Source of the DNA: Nocardioides sp. CFH 31398
GTDB taxonomy: Bacteria > Actinomycetota > Actinomycetes > Propionibacteriales > Nocardioidaceae
Assembly (NCBI RefSeq): GCF_022436705.1
Contig: NZ_JAKUHT010000028.1
Coordinates: 19,132-83,131 of the forward strand
Length of the DNA: 64,000 nucleotides
Reading direction: 5' to 3'
The position numbers and the translations under genes are program-made. The notes beneath the pieces are model-generated. The model was given only the letters and a program-made list of their open reading frames with translations. It ran no database searches and was not told where the DNA came from. Each line of letters begins with the position of its first letter. Position 1 is the first letter of the stretch. Below, one piece after another: positions 8,781 through 15,186 of this stretch.

Positions 8781-8899
8781 TTGCGGGTGTCTTGAGGATG
8801 TCGTGTGGGGGCTTGCGGATGTGCTGAGTGTGCTTGCGTGAACCACGGGTGTTCCGTGCTGGTTGGTCGGCTCCTGGCTTGAGGCTGGGCGTTCAGAGT
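8781..8899 (+). promoter_or_regulatory. phased TTG(A/C)G boxes and promoter of the TasA-like gene
   Basis: TTGCGG at 8781, TTGAGG at 8792, TTGCGG at 8813, TTGCGT at 8834 and TTGAGG at 8879 lie on the same strand at steps of 11, 21, 21 and 45 bp, close to whole helical turns. The last box starts 15 bp before a -10-like CAGAGT (8894-8899). The sipW promoter shows the same final box, the same 15-bp offset and the same preceding 45-bp gap. I infer tandem binding by an OmpR-type regulator. The leader after the -10 is about 55 nt and carries a ribosome site (GGAGC). Confidence 0.55.
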
Positions 8900-8959
8900 T
8901 GTCCTCATCAAGCCAGTGACCTGGGCCGGGGGGCCGAGGCCGATCACTCAGGAGCAGAC

Positions 8960-9616
8960 ATGAGCACCAAGGGCACTCGCAAGGCCGTCAAGTCCGTCTC
9001 GAAGTCCAGCCGTCGTTCGACCTCGGCGAAGGTTCTCGCCTCGGTGGTGCTGGTGGCCGGCGCGGCTGGTGTGGCGGGTCTGGGGACGTTCGGTTCGTTC
9101 ACGTCCTCGACCGCGGCGGACCAGGCGGTCTCCTCGGGCAAGGTGACGCTGAGCTCGGCGGGTCAGGCCACGCGGGGCTTCGACGTCGCGGCGTCGAACC
9201 TGGTGCCGGGCGACACGGTGCAGCGTGCGGTGCAGCTGACGCGGGCCAACGACTCCGAGACGTTCGGGTCGGTGAAGCTGACCACGACCGCGGCGAGCAG
9301 CAACCTGCTGACCTCCGACGCGACGAACGGTCTGAAGCTGAAGGTCGACCAGTGCTCGGTGGCGTGGACCAAGGCGGCGAACAGCAACGAGCTGACCTGC
9401 TCGGGCACCACGACCAACCTGGTCGCGCAGCGTGCGGTGATCGGTCAGAACCTCGACCTGGGTGCGGCCACCACGGCGCTGAACGGCTCGGGCAAGGTCG
9501 CGAACCTGCGCGCCGAGCTGGTGCTGCCCACGGCTGCGGACAACACCTTCCAGGGCCTGTCCAACACGGTGACCTTCACCTTCGACGCCACCCAGCGCAC
9601 CGCCGACTACCGCTGA
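8960..9616 (+). CDS. TasA/camelysin-like secreted surface protein (SipW-type signal peptide)
   Basis: This is a 218-aa protein. A basic N-terminus (about 1-24) and a hydrophobic segment (about 25-45) are followed by GTFGSFTSSTAADQ. This resembles the alternate-type/SipW-dependent signal peptides of the TasA-CalY group, where cleavage precedes an aromatic-FT/S motif. The mature part is beta-rich and Thr/Ser/Asn-rich, with two cysteines (about 132 and 147) able to pair. In Bacillus, TasA forms matrix fibres after SipW cleavage; fibre formation here is inference. A SipW-type peptidase lies 271 bp downstream. The ATG has a ribosome site; longer upstream frames lack one. Confidence 0.8.
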   Translation: MSTKGTRKAVKSVSKSSRRSTSAKVLASVVLVAGAAGVAGLGTFGSFTSSTAADQAVSSGKVTLSSAGQATRGFDVAASNLVPGDTVQRAVQLTRANDSETFGSVKLTTTAASSNLLTSDATNGLKLKVDQCSVAWTKAANSNELTCSGTTTNLVAQRAVIGQNLDLGAATTALNGSGKVANLRAELVLPTAADNTFQGLSNTVTFTFDATQRTADYR

Positions 9617-9745
9617 CCTCACCACCTGACCGCACCACCTGAACGCACCCGGACTGCCGGGCGGGCGCTGACACCTGGGGGGGAGCAGCGTCCGCCCGGC
9701 CTACACCACTCGATGCCGCACGCACCTCCACCGGTGCGGGCGGCA

Positions 9746-9842
9746 TTGAGCGTTTCTTGAGCAAAGCCCTCCGGGCTTGAGCAAACCTCTCGGGTTCCCT
9801 GGTCGTCCACGGGCTCCTCGCTTGAGCCCGGACCGCCAGAGT
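9746..9842 (+). promoter_or_regulatory. phased TTGAGC boxes and promoter of sipW
   Basis: Four exact TTGAGC boxes start at 9746, 9757, 9777 and 9822, at steps of 11, 20 and 45 bp. The last starts 15 bp before CAGAGT (9837-9842). The segment GCTCCT-C-GCTTGAG, 10 nt, CAGAGTTG matches the TasA-like promoter almost exactly. Coordinated control by a tandem-site DNA-binding protein is inferred. The gap 9617-9745 holds no gene. Confidence 0.58.
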
Positions 9843-9887
9843 TGACCCATCACCAGCAGCACGGACCACCACGCACCGGGAGCCACC

Positions 9888-10661
9888 ATGTCGATCGCCT
9901 CGCTCGGGCAGCGCGCCGACACCGCACCGCGCCACCGCGGCCACCGCGCGGACCGCACGGAGCACGCCGACCAGGCGGGCCGCGCCGTCCGGACGCCGCG
10001 CGCCGCGGCCGCCGGCTCCCGCAGCTCCTCCTCGGCCGCCGGCCTCCGCGGTCTGCGCCGGCTGGGCACCGTCGTGCTCTGGACGGCGATGGCCTTCGGC
10101 ATCGCCACCTTCGCCTTCCTCGCCATCGGGCCCCACGTGCTCGGCTACCGCACCGCCACCATGCTGACCGGCTCCATGGAGCCCGGCATCTCGCCCGGCG
10201 ACGTCATCGTCTCCGTGCCGCGGCCGGCCTCCGAGGTCGCCGTCGGCGACGTCATCAGCTACCACATCCCCGTCGAGGACCACCGCGTCGAGACGCACCG
10301 GGTCGTCGAGGTCTCCTACGCGGAGGACGGCGCCCCGGTGGTCGTCACCAAGGGCGACGCCAACCCCAACAAGGACCCCTGGACCGCGCACCTCGCGGGC
10401 GACACCGTCTGGCAGCAGGTCGCCGTCGTCCCGCACCTGGGCGAGGTCGTCCAGGTGATGCGCTCGCCGCTAGTCCAGAAGTACGTCTTCTGGGGCGCGC
10501 TCGCCTCGCTCGTGCTGCTCATGATGAGCATGATCTGGCGCGGGGAGCCCGGCGACGGCGACGACGAGGGGGAGGACGTCGACCGCGACGGCGTCGAGGG
10601 CTCTACGATCGGCACTGCACAGGTCGCCGGACAGGTCGCCGGGACGGGGGGGAACCGATGA
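9888..10661 (+). CDS. sipW: SipW-type signal peptidase I
   Basis: This is a 257-aa membrane serine peptidase of the ER/SipW subgroup of S26. A long basic Arg/Ala-rich cytoplasmic extension (about 1-58) precedes TM1 (about 60-82). TGSMEPGISPGD holds the nucleophile Ser at about 96. The general base is a His in VETHRVVEV (about 137) instead of the Lys of classical signal peptidases, followed by TKGDANPNKD. TM2 lies at about 196-218. In Bacillus, SipW removes the signal peptides of TasA and TapA. Here the neighbouring TasA-like protein and the secreted protein at 11986 are the likely substrates. The stop overlaps the next gene (ATGA). Confidence 0.9.
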   Translation: MSIASLGQRADTAPRHRGHRADRTEHADQAGRAVRTPRAAAAGSRSSSSAAGLRGLRRLGTVVLWTAMAFGIATFAFLAIGPHVLGYRTATMLTGSMEPGISPGDVIVSVPRPASEVAVGDVISYHIPVEDHRVETHRVVEVSYAEDGAPVVVTKGDANPNKDPWTAHLAGDTVWQQVAVVPHLGEVVQVMRSPLVQKYVFWGALASLVLLMMSMIWRGEPGDGDDEGEDVDRDGVEGSTIGTAQVAGQVAGTGGNR

Positions 10662-11032
10662 GCGACGACGCGTCGAGGCTCGCCGACGGGCAGGCCCTCG
10701 ACCGGGCCGCGCTGGACAAGCTCGCGTCGGACATGGAGGACGAGTCCTTCGCCCTCGCGTTCGCGCGGCGCTACCAGCAGCTCCTCGAGCGGCGGGTCAG
10801 CCGGATCGAGAGCGCCCTCGAGGACGCCGACCTGGACCGCGCCATGGATGCGCTGCTCAGCCTCAAGGTGTCCTCGACGACCGCCGGGACCCGAGAGCTC
10901 ATGCGGCTCGCCACGGACATGGAGGCCGACGTCCGCACGATGGACCTCGGCTCGGCCCGCCGCCGGGCCGACGGGCTGCGCGACGCTGCCGCGCGGGCCG
11001 ACCGGGCGCTCGCGGCGTACCTCCGCGTCTGA
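10658..11032 (+). CDS. Hpt-like four-helix protein lacking the phospho-His
   Basis: This is a 124-aa all-helical protein translationally coupled to sipW. It follows the layout of histidine phosphotransfer domains: an early FALAFARRYQQLLERR helix, then ALLSLKVSSTTAGTREL where Hpt proteins have HxLKGxxxxxG. The Leu-Lys and final Gly are kept, but the histidine position is Leu and the first Gly is Val. If the homology is right, it cannot carry phosphate and may be a scaffold or a binding partner of one of the two nearby orphan response regulators. The family assignment rests on pattern only and is moderate. Confidence 0.6.
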   Translation: MSDDASRLADGQALDRAALDKLASDMEDESFALAFARRYQQLLERRVSRIESALEDADLDRAMDALLSLKVSSTTAGTRELMRLATDMEADVRTMDLGSARRRADGLRDAAARADRALAAYLRV

Positions 11033-11101
11033 CGAGCCGACGAGGGCCGAGGGGGCCGACAGCGAGGACAGCGAGGACCGTGAGGGCCTTGCCCCGGGCG
11101 C

Positions 11102-11863
11102 TCAGGCCGTGACCGCGGCCTCCATGCGGTAGCCCACGCCGCGGACGGTGCGGATGAACCGCTGGTCGCCGGCGCCCTGGCTGAGCTTGCGGCGCAGGTT
11201 GCCGACGTGGACCTCGACGAGGTGGGTGTCGGACGCCCACTCGTTGCCCCAGACCGACCGCAGCAGCGCCTCGCGGCTCCACACCCGGGCGGGCGTGCGC
11301 ATCAGCTCGGTGAGCAGGTCGAACTCGGTGCGGGTGAGCTCGAGCTCCTCGCCGTTGCGGTGCACCTGGCGACCGTCGACGTCGACGGTGAGCATGCCGT
11401 GGCGCAGCACCTCGTGGTCCTCGCCCGGCATCGCCGGTGCGGCGATCTCGGGGCTGGGCGTGGCCTCGGCCTGCGGACCGCGGCGGGGGCGGCGGAACAT
11501 CGCGTTCACGCGCGCGGCCAGCTCGCGGGAGCTGAACGGCTTGGCGAGGAAGTCGTCGGCACCGGTCTCCAGGCCGATGAGGCGGTCGACCTCGTCACCG
11601 CGGGCGGTGATCATGACGACGTACGCGTCGGTCTCGGATCGCACGCGACGGCAGACCTCGAGGCCGTCCAGACCGGGCAGGCCCAGGTCGAGGGTGATGA
11701 GGTCCGGGTCGAACTCCGGCACCGCGGTGACCGCGGACGGCCCGTCGTGCACGGTGCGGACCTCAAAGCCCTGCTTGGCCAGGGTGAACCCGATGAGCTC
11801 GCTGATGTCCTCGTCGTCCTCGACGACCAGGGCGCGACGCTCGGTCGTGGCGGGGGTGCTCAT
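11102..11863 (-). CDS. OmpR/PhoB-family response regulator (orphan)
   Basis: This is a 253-aa regulator. The receiver has acidic residues EDDED (about 15-19), phospho-Asp at about 59 (LDLGLPG) and Lys at about 108 (LAKPF). A roughly 40-aa Pro/Ala-rich linker leads to a winged-helix domain (about 155-250) ending RTVRGVGYRME. No histidine kinase is adjacent. It is convergent with the Hpt-like gene and divergent from the secreted-protein gene at 11986. The 11-bp-phased TTG boxes in that divergent region and before sipW and tasA suit this family, so it is the prime candidate regulator of the module. CATCCT 7 nt before the ATG suggests a leaderless start. Confidence 0.92.
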   Translation of the reverse strand: MSTPATTERRALVVEDDEDISELIGFTLAKQGFEVRTVHDGPSAVTAVPEFDPDLITLDLGLPGLDGLEVCRRVRSETDAYVVMITARGDEVDRLIGLETGADDFLAKPFSSRELAARVNAMFRRPRRGPQAEATPSPEIAAPAMPGEDHEVLRHGMLTVDVDGRQVHRNGEELELTRTEFDLLTELMRTPARVWSREALLRSVWGNEWASDTHLVEVHVGNLRRKLSQGAGDQRFIRTVRGVGYRMEAAVTA

Positions 11864-11883
11864 GAGGGCAAGGATGCCAGACC

Positions 11884-11937
11884 TTGCACTTACCTTGAGC
11901 GCGAACCACCACGCGCTTGCGACCTTCCCGACACACT
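11884..11937 (+). promoter_or_regulatory. phased TTG boxes and promoter of the second secreted protein
   Basis: TTGCAC at 11884, TTGAGC at 11895 and TTGCGA at 11917 are spaced 11 and 22 bp on the + strand. The last starts 15 bp before CACACT (11932-11937), the same offset as in the tasA-like and sipW promoters. The region is also upstream of the divergent response regulator, which would allow autoregulation. Confidence 0.5.
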
Positions 11938-11985
11938 GGTGACACCGGTCGGGGGGCCGGCGTCCAGACGCTGACGGGAGGACAC

Positions 11986-12411
11986 ATGGTCGACCACGTA
12001 CGACGCGCCGTCGTCGTCGTCCTCACCGCGCTGGCGTTCATCGTCGCCCCGCAGGTCGCGTCCGCGACCTTCTCCGACCCGGAGTCGCCCGCCCTGGCCG
12101 TCTCCACCGCGTCCCTAACGGAGCCCGCCAACGTCGCCGTCACCGGCTCCTGCGGCGGCGGCGTCCTGTCGCGGGGCATCACCGTCTCCGTCAACGGCTT
12201 CGCCGGCAACGACTACGCCGGGGCGACCTTCGCCTACACGCTCTACCGCGGCACCGGCAGCAGCGTGGCCGACACCGAGACGACCTCCTCGCGGACCGTG
12301 ACGCTCACGGCTCCGAACCAGTTCCTCGGCAGCGGCACCTTCCGGGTCACCATCCAGCCGCGGCTCGCGAGCTGGACGGGTCCGACCTTCACCCGCACCT
12401 TCACCTGCTGA
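11986..12411 (+). CDS. small secreted protein with SipW-type signal sequence
   Basis: This is a 141-aa protein. The signal segment (about 6-27) ends VASATFSDPES, resembling the A-x-F-S/N-D mature start of TasA/camelysin-type proteins. The mature domain (about 40-141) looks like a single beta-sandwich (Ig/Fn3-like), with Cys at about 56 and at the very last residue, probably paired. It has a strong ribosome site (GGGAGGAC) 3 nt before the ATG. It is divergent from the orphan response regulator and shares the module's promoter pattern. A structural or accessory role at the cell surface is inferred; no family name can be given. Confidence 0.72.
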   Translation: MVDHVRRAVVVVLTALAFIVAPQVASATFSDPESPALAVSTASLTEPANVAVTGSCGGGVLSRGITVSVNGFAGNDYAGATFAYTLYRGTGSSVADTETTSSRTVTLTAPNQFLGSGTFRVTIQPRLASWTGPTFTRTFTC

Positions 12412-12448
12412 GCCGCACTCCGCCACGGGCCCCCGGTCACCGGGTCCC

Positions 12449-12454
12449 TAGGGT
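12449..12454 (+). promoter_or_regulatory. -10 box TAGGGT, leaderless promoter
   Basis: TAGGGT is followed by GTCGCC and then the ATG at 12461, an exact 6-nt gap and no room for a ribosome site. Confidence 0.6.
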
Positions 12455-12460
12455 GTCGCC

Positions 12461-13144
12461 ATGTCCGGCGTACCCCTCCGCGTGGCCCTGGTCAACGACC
12501 ACGCGCTCGTCGTCGCCGGGACCGCCGGCCTGCTCGCCCCCTTCGCCGGCCGGATCCGGCTCGTCGAGCAGGCCGTCGAGGTCGCGCACGACCCGGACGT
12601 CGAGGTGGACGTCGTCCTCTACGACACGTACGCCCTGCCCGGCGAGGCGTCGATCGACCTCGACCGCGCCCTCGCCGGCAGCGACGCCCGGCTGGTCGTC
12701 TACAGCTGGAACGTCGACCCGGACGTCGCCGAGCGGGCGCTGGCCGCCGGCGCCAGCGGGGTGGTGTCGAAGGCGGCCAGCGCCGAGACCCTGGTCGAGA
12801 GCCTCGAGCGGATCCACGCGGGGGAGGAGCTGGTGGTCCTGGGTGAGCCCGGCGTCCGCGGCGACGCCGCAGCGGGCGACGACGGCGCCGCCCCCGGTCG
12901 CTGGCCCGGTCACGACCACGGCCTGAGCCCACGGGAGTCCGAGGTGCTGGCCCTGATCTGCATGGGGCTCAGCAACGTCGAGGTCGCCGAGCGTGCCGTC
13001 CTCGGTGCGAACACGGTCAAGAGCTACGTCCGGTCGCTCTACCGCAAGATCGGCGTGACCACGCGGGCGCAGGCCATCCTGTGGGGCGTGGAGCACGGCT
13101 TCCTGCCGGACCGGGTGCGCCGGGTGCACCACGGCGACGGATGA
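12461..13144 (+). CDS. NarL/LuxR-family response regulator (orphan)
   Basis: This is a 227-aa protein. The receiver has ND in place of the usual acidic pair (about 12-13), phospho-Asp at about 55 (VVLYDTYALPG) and a conserved Lys in VVSKAAS (about 103). The LuxR helix-turn-helix (about 155-215) begins LSPRESEVLALICMGLSNVEVAE and includes NTVKSYVRSLYRKIG. No kinase is adjacent. Its position at the end of the surface-protein module suggests it may take part in that system, but it has its own leaderless promoter. The altered acidic pocket makes phosphorylation uncertain. Confidence 0.88.
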   Translation: MSGVPLRVALVNDHALVVAGTAGLLAPFAGRIRLVEQAVEVAHDPDVEVDVVLYDTYALPGEASIDLDRALAGSDARLVVYSWNVDPDVAERALAAGASGVVSKAASAETLVESLERIHAGEELVVLGEPGVRGDAAAGDDGAAPGRWPGHDHGLSPRESEVLALICMGLSNVEVAERAVLGANTVKSYVRSLYRKIGVTTRAQAILWGVEHGFLPDRVRRVHHGDG

Positions 13145-13147
13145 AGT

Positions 13148-13231
13148 GCCGGTCCGGCGCCCGGCCCCCGAGGGCGCGGCCTCCGGCTGCGTGAGTGGAG
13201 CTCACGGCCGCCCGGTGGGCGCCGGACCGGC
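13148..13231. terminator. long perfect inverted repeat after the LuxR regulator
   Basis: Perfect 15-bp arms (13148-13162 and 13217-13231) enclose 54 nt that contain a further GTGAG-TGGAG-CTCAC hairpin (13191-13205). It may be a terminator or a branched RNA structure. No gene is seen in 13145-13340. Confidence 0.45.
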
Positions 13232-13340
13232 CCCCCTGCCTGCATCCCAGCCCGGCCGGAGGGGGCCCGACCACACCCGCAGGGGTGATCCGGGTCTCCC
13301 TGGCCCCTGGCGCGGTCAAGACTGACTGTACGCTCGCCGC

Positions 13341-14318
13341 ATGTCGCTCCCCGAGGTCCTGGCCCGCCCGCTGCGCCTGCCGGTCGTCGCGTCACCCATG
13401 TTCATCGCCTCGGGTCCGGCGCTGGTCCAGGCCGAGTGCCAGGCCGGCGTGATCGGTGCGTTCCCGGCGCTCAACGCACGCCCGGCCGAGGTGCTCGACG
13501 AGTGGTTGACCGAGATCGAGGAGGGCAACGCGGCGTACGCCGCGGCGAACCCCGACGCGATCGTCGCCCCCTTCGCGGTCAACCAGATCGTGCACCGCTC
13601 GAACGGCCGCCTCGAGGAGGACATGGCCACGATCGTCGAGCACCGGGTGCCGATCGTCATCACCTCGCTGGGCGCCCGCACGGAGATCAACGACGCCGTC
13701 CACTCCTACGGCGGGATCGTGCTCCACGACGTCATCCACGACCGTTTCGCGCGCAAGGCGATCGAGAAGGGCGCCGACGGGCTGATCGCCGTCGCGGCCG
13801 GGGCCGGCGGCCACGCCGGCGCGCAGTCGCCGTTCGCGCTGCTCGGCGAGATCCGGCAGTGGTTCGACGGCCCGCTGCTGCTCTCCGGGGCCATCGCGCA
13901 CGGGCGGTCCGTCCTCGCCGCGCTCGCCGCCGGCGCGGACCTGGCCTACGTCGGCTCCGCCTTCCTGGCCACGACGGAGGCGAACACCGAGGAGAGCTAC
14001 AAGCAGATGATCGTCGAGTCCGGGGCCGGCGACATCGTCTACTCCGACCTGTTCACCGGCGTCCACGGCAACTACCTGCGCGGCAGCATCGAGGCGGCCG
14101 GCCTGGACCCCGACGACCTCCCGACCTCGGACCCCTCGGCGATGGACTTCGGCTCCGCCGACGGGTCGGCGAACTCGGCGAAGGCGTGGCGCGACGTCTG
14201 GGGCTCCGGTCAGGGCATCGGCGCCGTGGACGCCGTGGTCACCACCGCGGAGCTCGTCGCCCGCCTCGAGCGCGAGTACGACGAGGCGCGCTCGCGGCTG
14301 ACCTCGCTGACGGCCTGA
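13341..14318 (+). CDS. nitronate monooxygenase family protein
   Basis: This is a 325-aa FMN-dependent TIM-barrel enzyme of the 2-nitropropane dioxygenase family. It has the N-terminal substrate/FMN loop PVVASPMFIASGP, the catalytic His in AAGAGGHAG (about 153) and the phosphate-binding GADLAYVGSAF (about 196). Members oxidise alkyl nitronates to carbonyl compounds and nitrite, and some act on related enolates. TACGCT (13329-13334) lies 6 nt before the ATG, so the start is probably leaderless. It is convergent with an enoyl-CoA hydratase, which is a common setting for this family beside fatty-acid genes. Confidence 0.88.
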   Translation: MSLPEVLARPLRLPVVASPMFIASGPALVQAECQAGVIGAFPALNARPAEVLDEWLTEIEEGNAAYAAANPDAIVAPFAVNQIVHRSNGRLEEDMATIVEHRVPIVITSLGARTEINDAVHSYGGIVLHDVIHDRFARKAIEKGADGLIAVAAGAGGHAGAQSPFALLGEIRQWFDGPLLLSGAIAHGRSVLAALAAGADLAYVGSAFLATTEANTEESYKQMIVESGAGDIVYSDLFTGVHGNYLRGSIEAAGLDPDDLPTSDPSAMDFGSADGSANSAKAWRDVWGSGQGIGAVDAVVTTAELVARLEREYDEARSRLTSLTA

Positions 14319-14333
14319 CCCCCGGGGCGGCGG

Positions 14334-15122
14334 CTAGTCGCCGAAGCGCGCCCGGCGGCGCTCGCGGAACGCCGCGGCCCCCTCGGCGAAGTCCGCGGAG
14401 CCCAGCAGCCGCCGCTGCTCGCGGCGCTCGGTCTCGAGCGCGTCGGTGAACGCGGGCAGCCCGCGGGCGTCGACGGCTCGCTTCGCGGCGGCGTACGCGT
14501 GCCGCGGGCCCGCGGCCAGCCGGGCCACCAGCGCCGCCGACTCCTCGGCGAACGTCGCCGCGGGCCAGACCCGCGCGAACAGCCCGAGGCGCAGGGCCTC
14601 GTCGGCCTCGACGCGGTCGCCGAGGACGGCGTACGCCAGGGCGCGGGGGCGCCCGAGCGCGGCGACGAGGTACGCCGTCGCCCCGCCGTCCGGCATGAGG
14701 CCGATGGCGTCGAAGCCGCCCTTGAGGTACGCCGCGTCGCTCGCCACCACCAGGTCGGCGCCCATCGCGAACGAGGCGCCGACCCCCGCGGCCGGGCCGT
14801 TGACGAGCGCGACGACGAGCTGCGGCACCTCGCGGAACGCGAGGGCGAGCCGGTTGACGCTGTCGAGGGTGGAGGCGTCGGGCAGGGCCCCGTCGTCCGC
14901 GACCCCGAGACCCGCCGCACCCAGGTCCGCCCCGGCGCAGAACGCCCGACCGGCGCCGGTCAGCGTGACGACACGGACGTCGTCGCGCTCGCCGGCGGCC
15001 TCGACGAGGTCGACGACGCGCAGGACGAGGTCGGTGGTGACCGCGTTGAGGGCGTGGGGCCGGTTCAGGGTCAGCGCCAGGACGCCGTCGTGGTCCTCGA
15101 CGAGCAGGTCGGAGTCGCTCAT
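14334..15122 (-). CDS. enoyl-CoA hydratase/isomerase family protein
   Basis: This is a 262-aa crotonase-fold protein. Oxyanion-hole segments are visible (GAGRAFCAGADLGAAG at about 55-70 and NGPAAGVGASFAMGADL at about 103-119). The usual first catalytic Glu position is Gly/Ala (GVGASF), so classical hydratase chemistry is uncertain and an isomerase or thioesterase-like role is possible. It is divergent from an acyl-CoA synthetase gene across a 64-bp control region. TATAGT on the complement (15134-15129) is followed by exactly 6 nt and the ATG, the best -10 match in the window. Confidence 0.87.
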   Translation of the reverse strand: MSDSDLLVEDHDGVLALTLNRPHALNAVTTDLVLRVVDLVEAAGERDDVRVVTLTGAGRAFCAGADLGAAGLGVADDGALPDASTLDSVNRLALAFREVPQLVVALVNGPAAGVGASFAMGADLVVASDAAYLKGGFDAIGLMPDGGATAYLVAALGRPRALAYAVLGDRVEADEALRLGLFARVWPAATFAEESAALVARLAAGPRHAYAAAKRAVDARGLPAFTDALETERREQRRLLGSADFAEGAAAFRERRRARFGD

Positions 15123-15128
15123 CCGGGC

Positions 15129-15159
15129 ACTATACGGTCACCGCTGACCGTTGTAGCGT
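15129..15159. promoter_or_regulatory. divergent promoters with an 18-bp palindromic operator
   Basis: The perfect palindrome ACGGTCA-CCGC-TGACCGT (15134-15151) lies between TATAGT for the leftward hydratase gene (15129-15134) and TAGCGT for the rightward acyl-CoA synthetase gene (15154-15159). Its place at both promoters fits a repressor site. The TetR regulator at 16763 is the nearest candidate. Confidence 0.55.
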
Positions 15160-15186
15160 GCGTCACTCCCGCCCCCGGAGGTCGTC

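Noticed and set aside
5463..8846. 1127-codon open frame on the - strand opposite glnE
   Set aside because: It is Val/Gly/His/Arg-rich with no recognisable motif and lies wholly opposite glnE. It is a shadow frame.
8870..8901. Sigma-54 or ECF-type promoter at the TasA-like gene
   Set aside because: GG-N10-GC of sigma-54 and GGAAC/GTC of ECF promoters are not matched. The shared boxes fit an activator site plus a weak -10 better.
11061..11078. Tandem AGCGAGGAC pair between the Hpt-like and response regulator genes
   Set aside because: Two 9-bp units in GC-rich intergenic DNA carry too little information to support a function.
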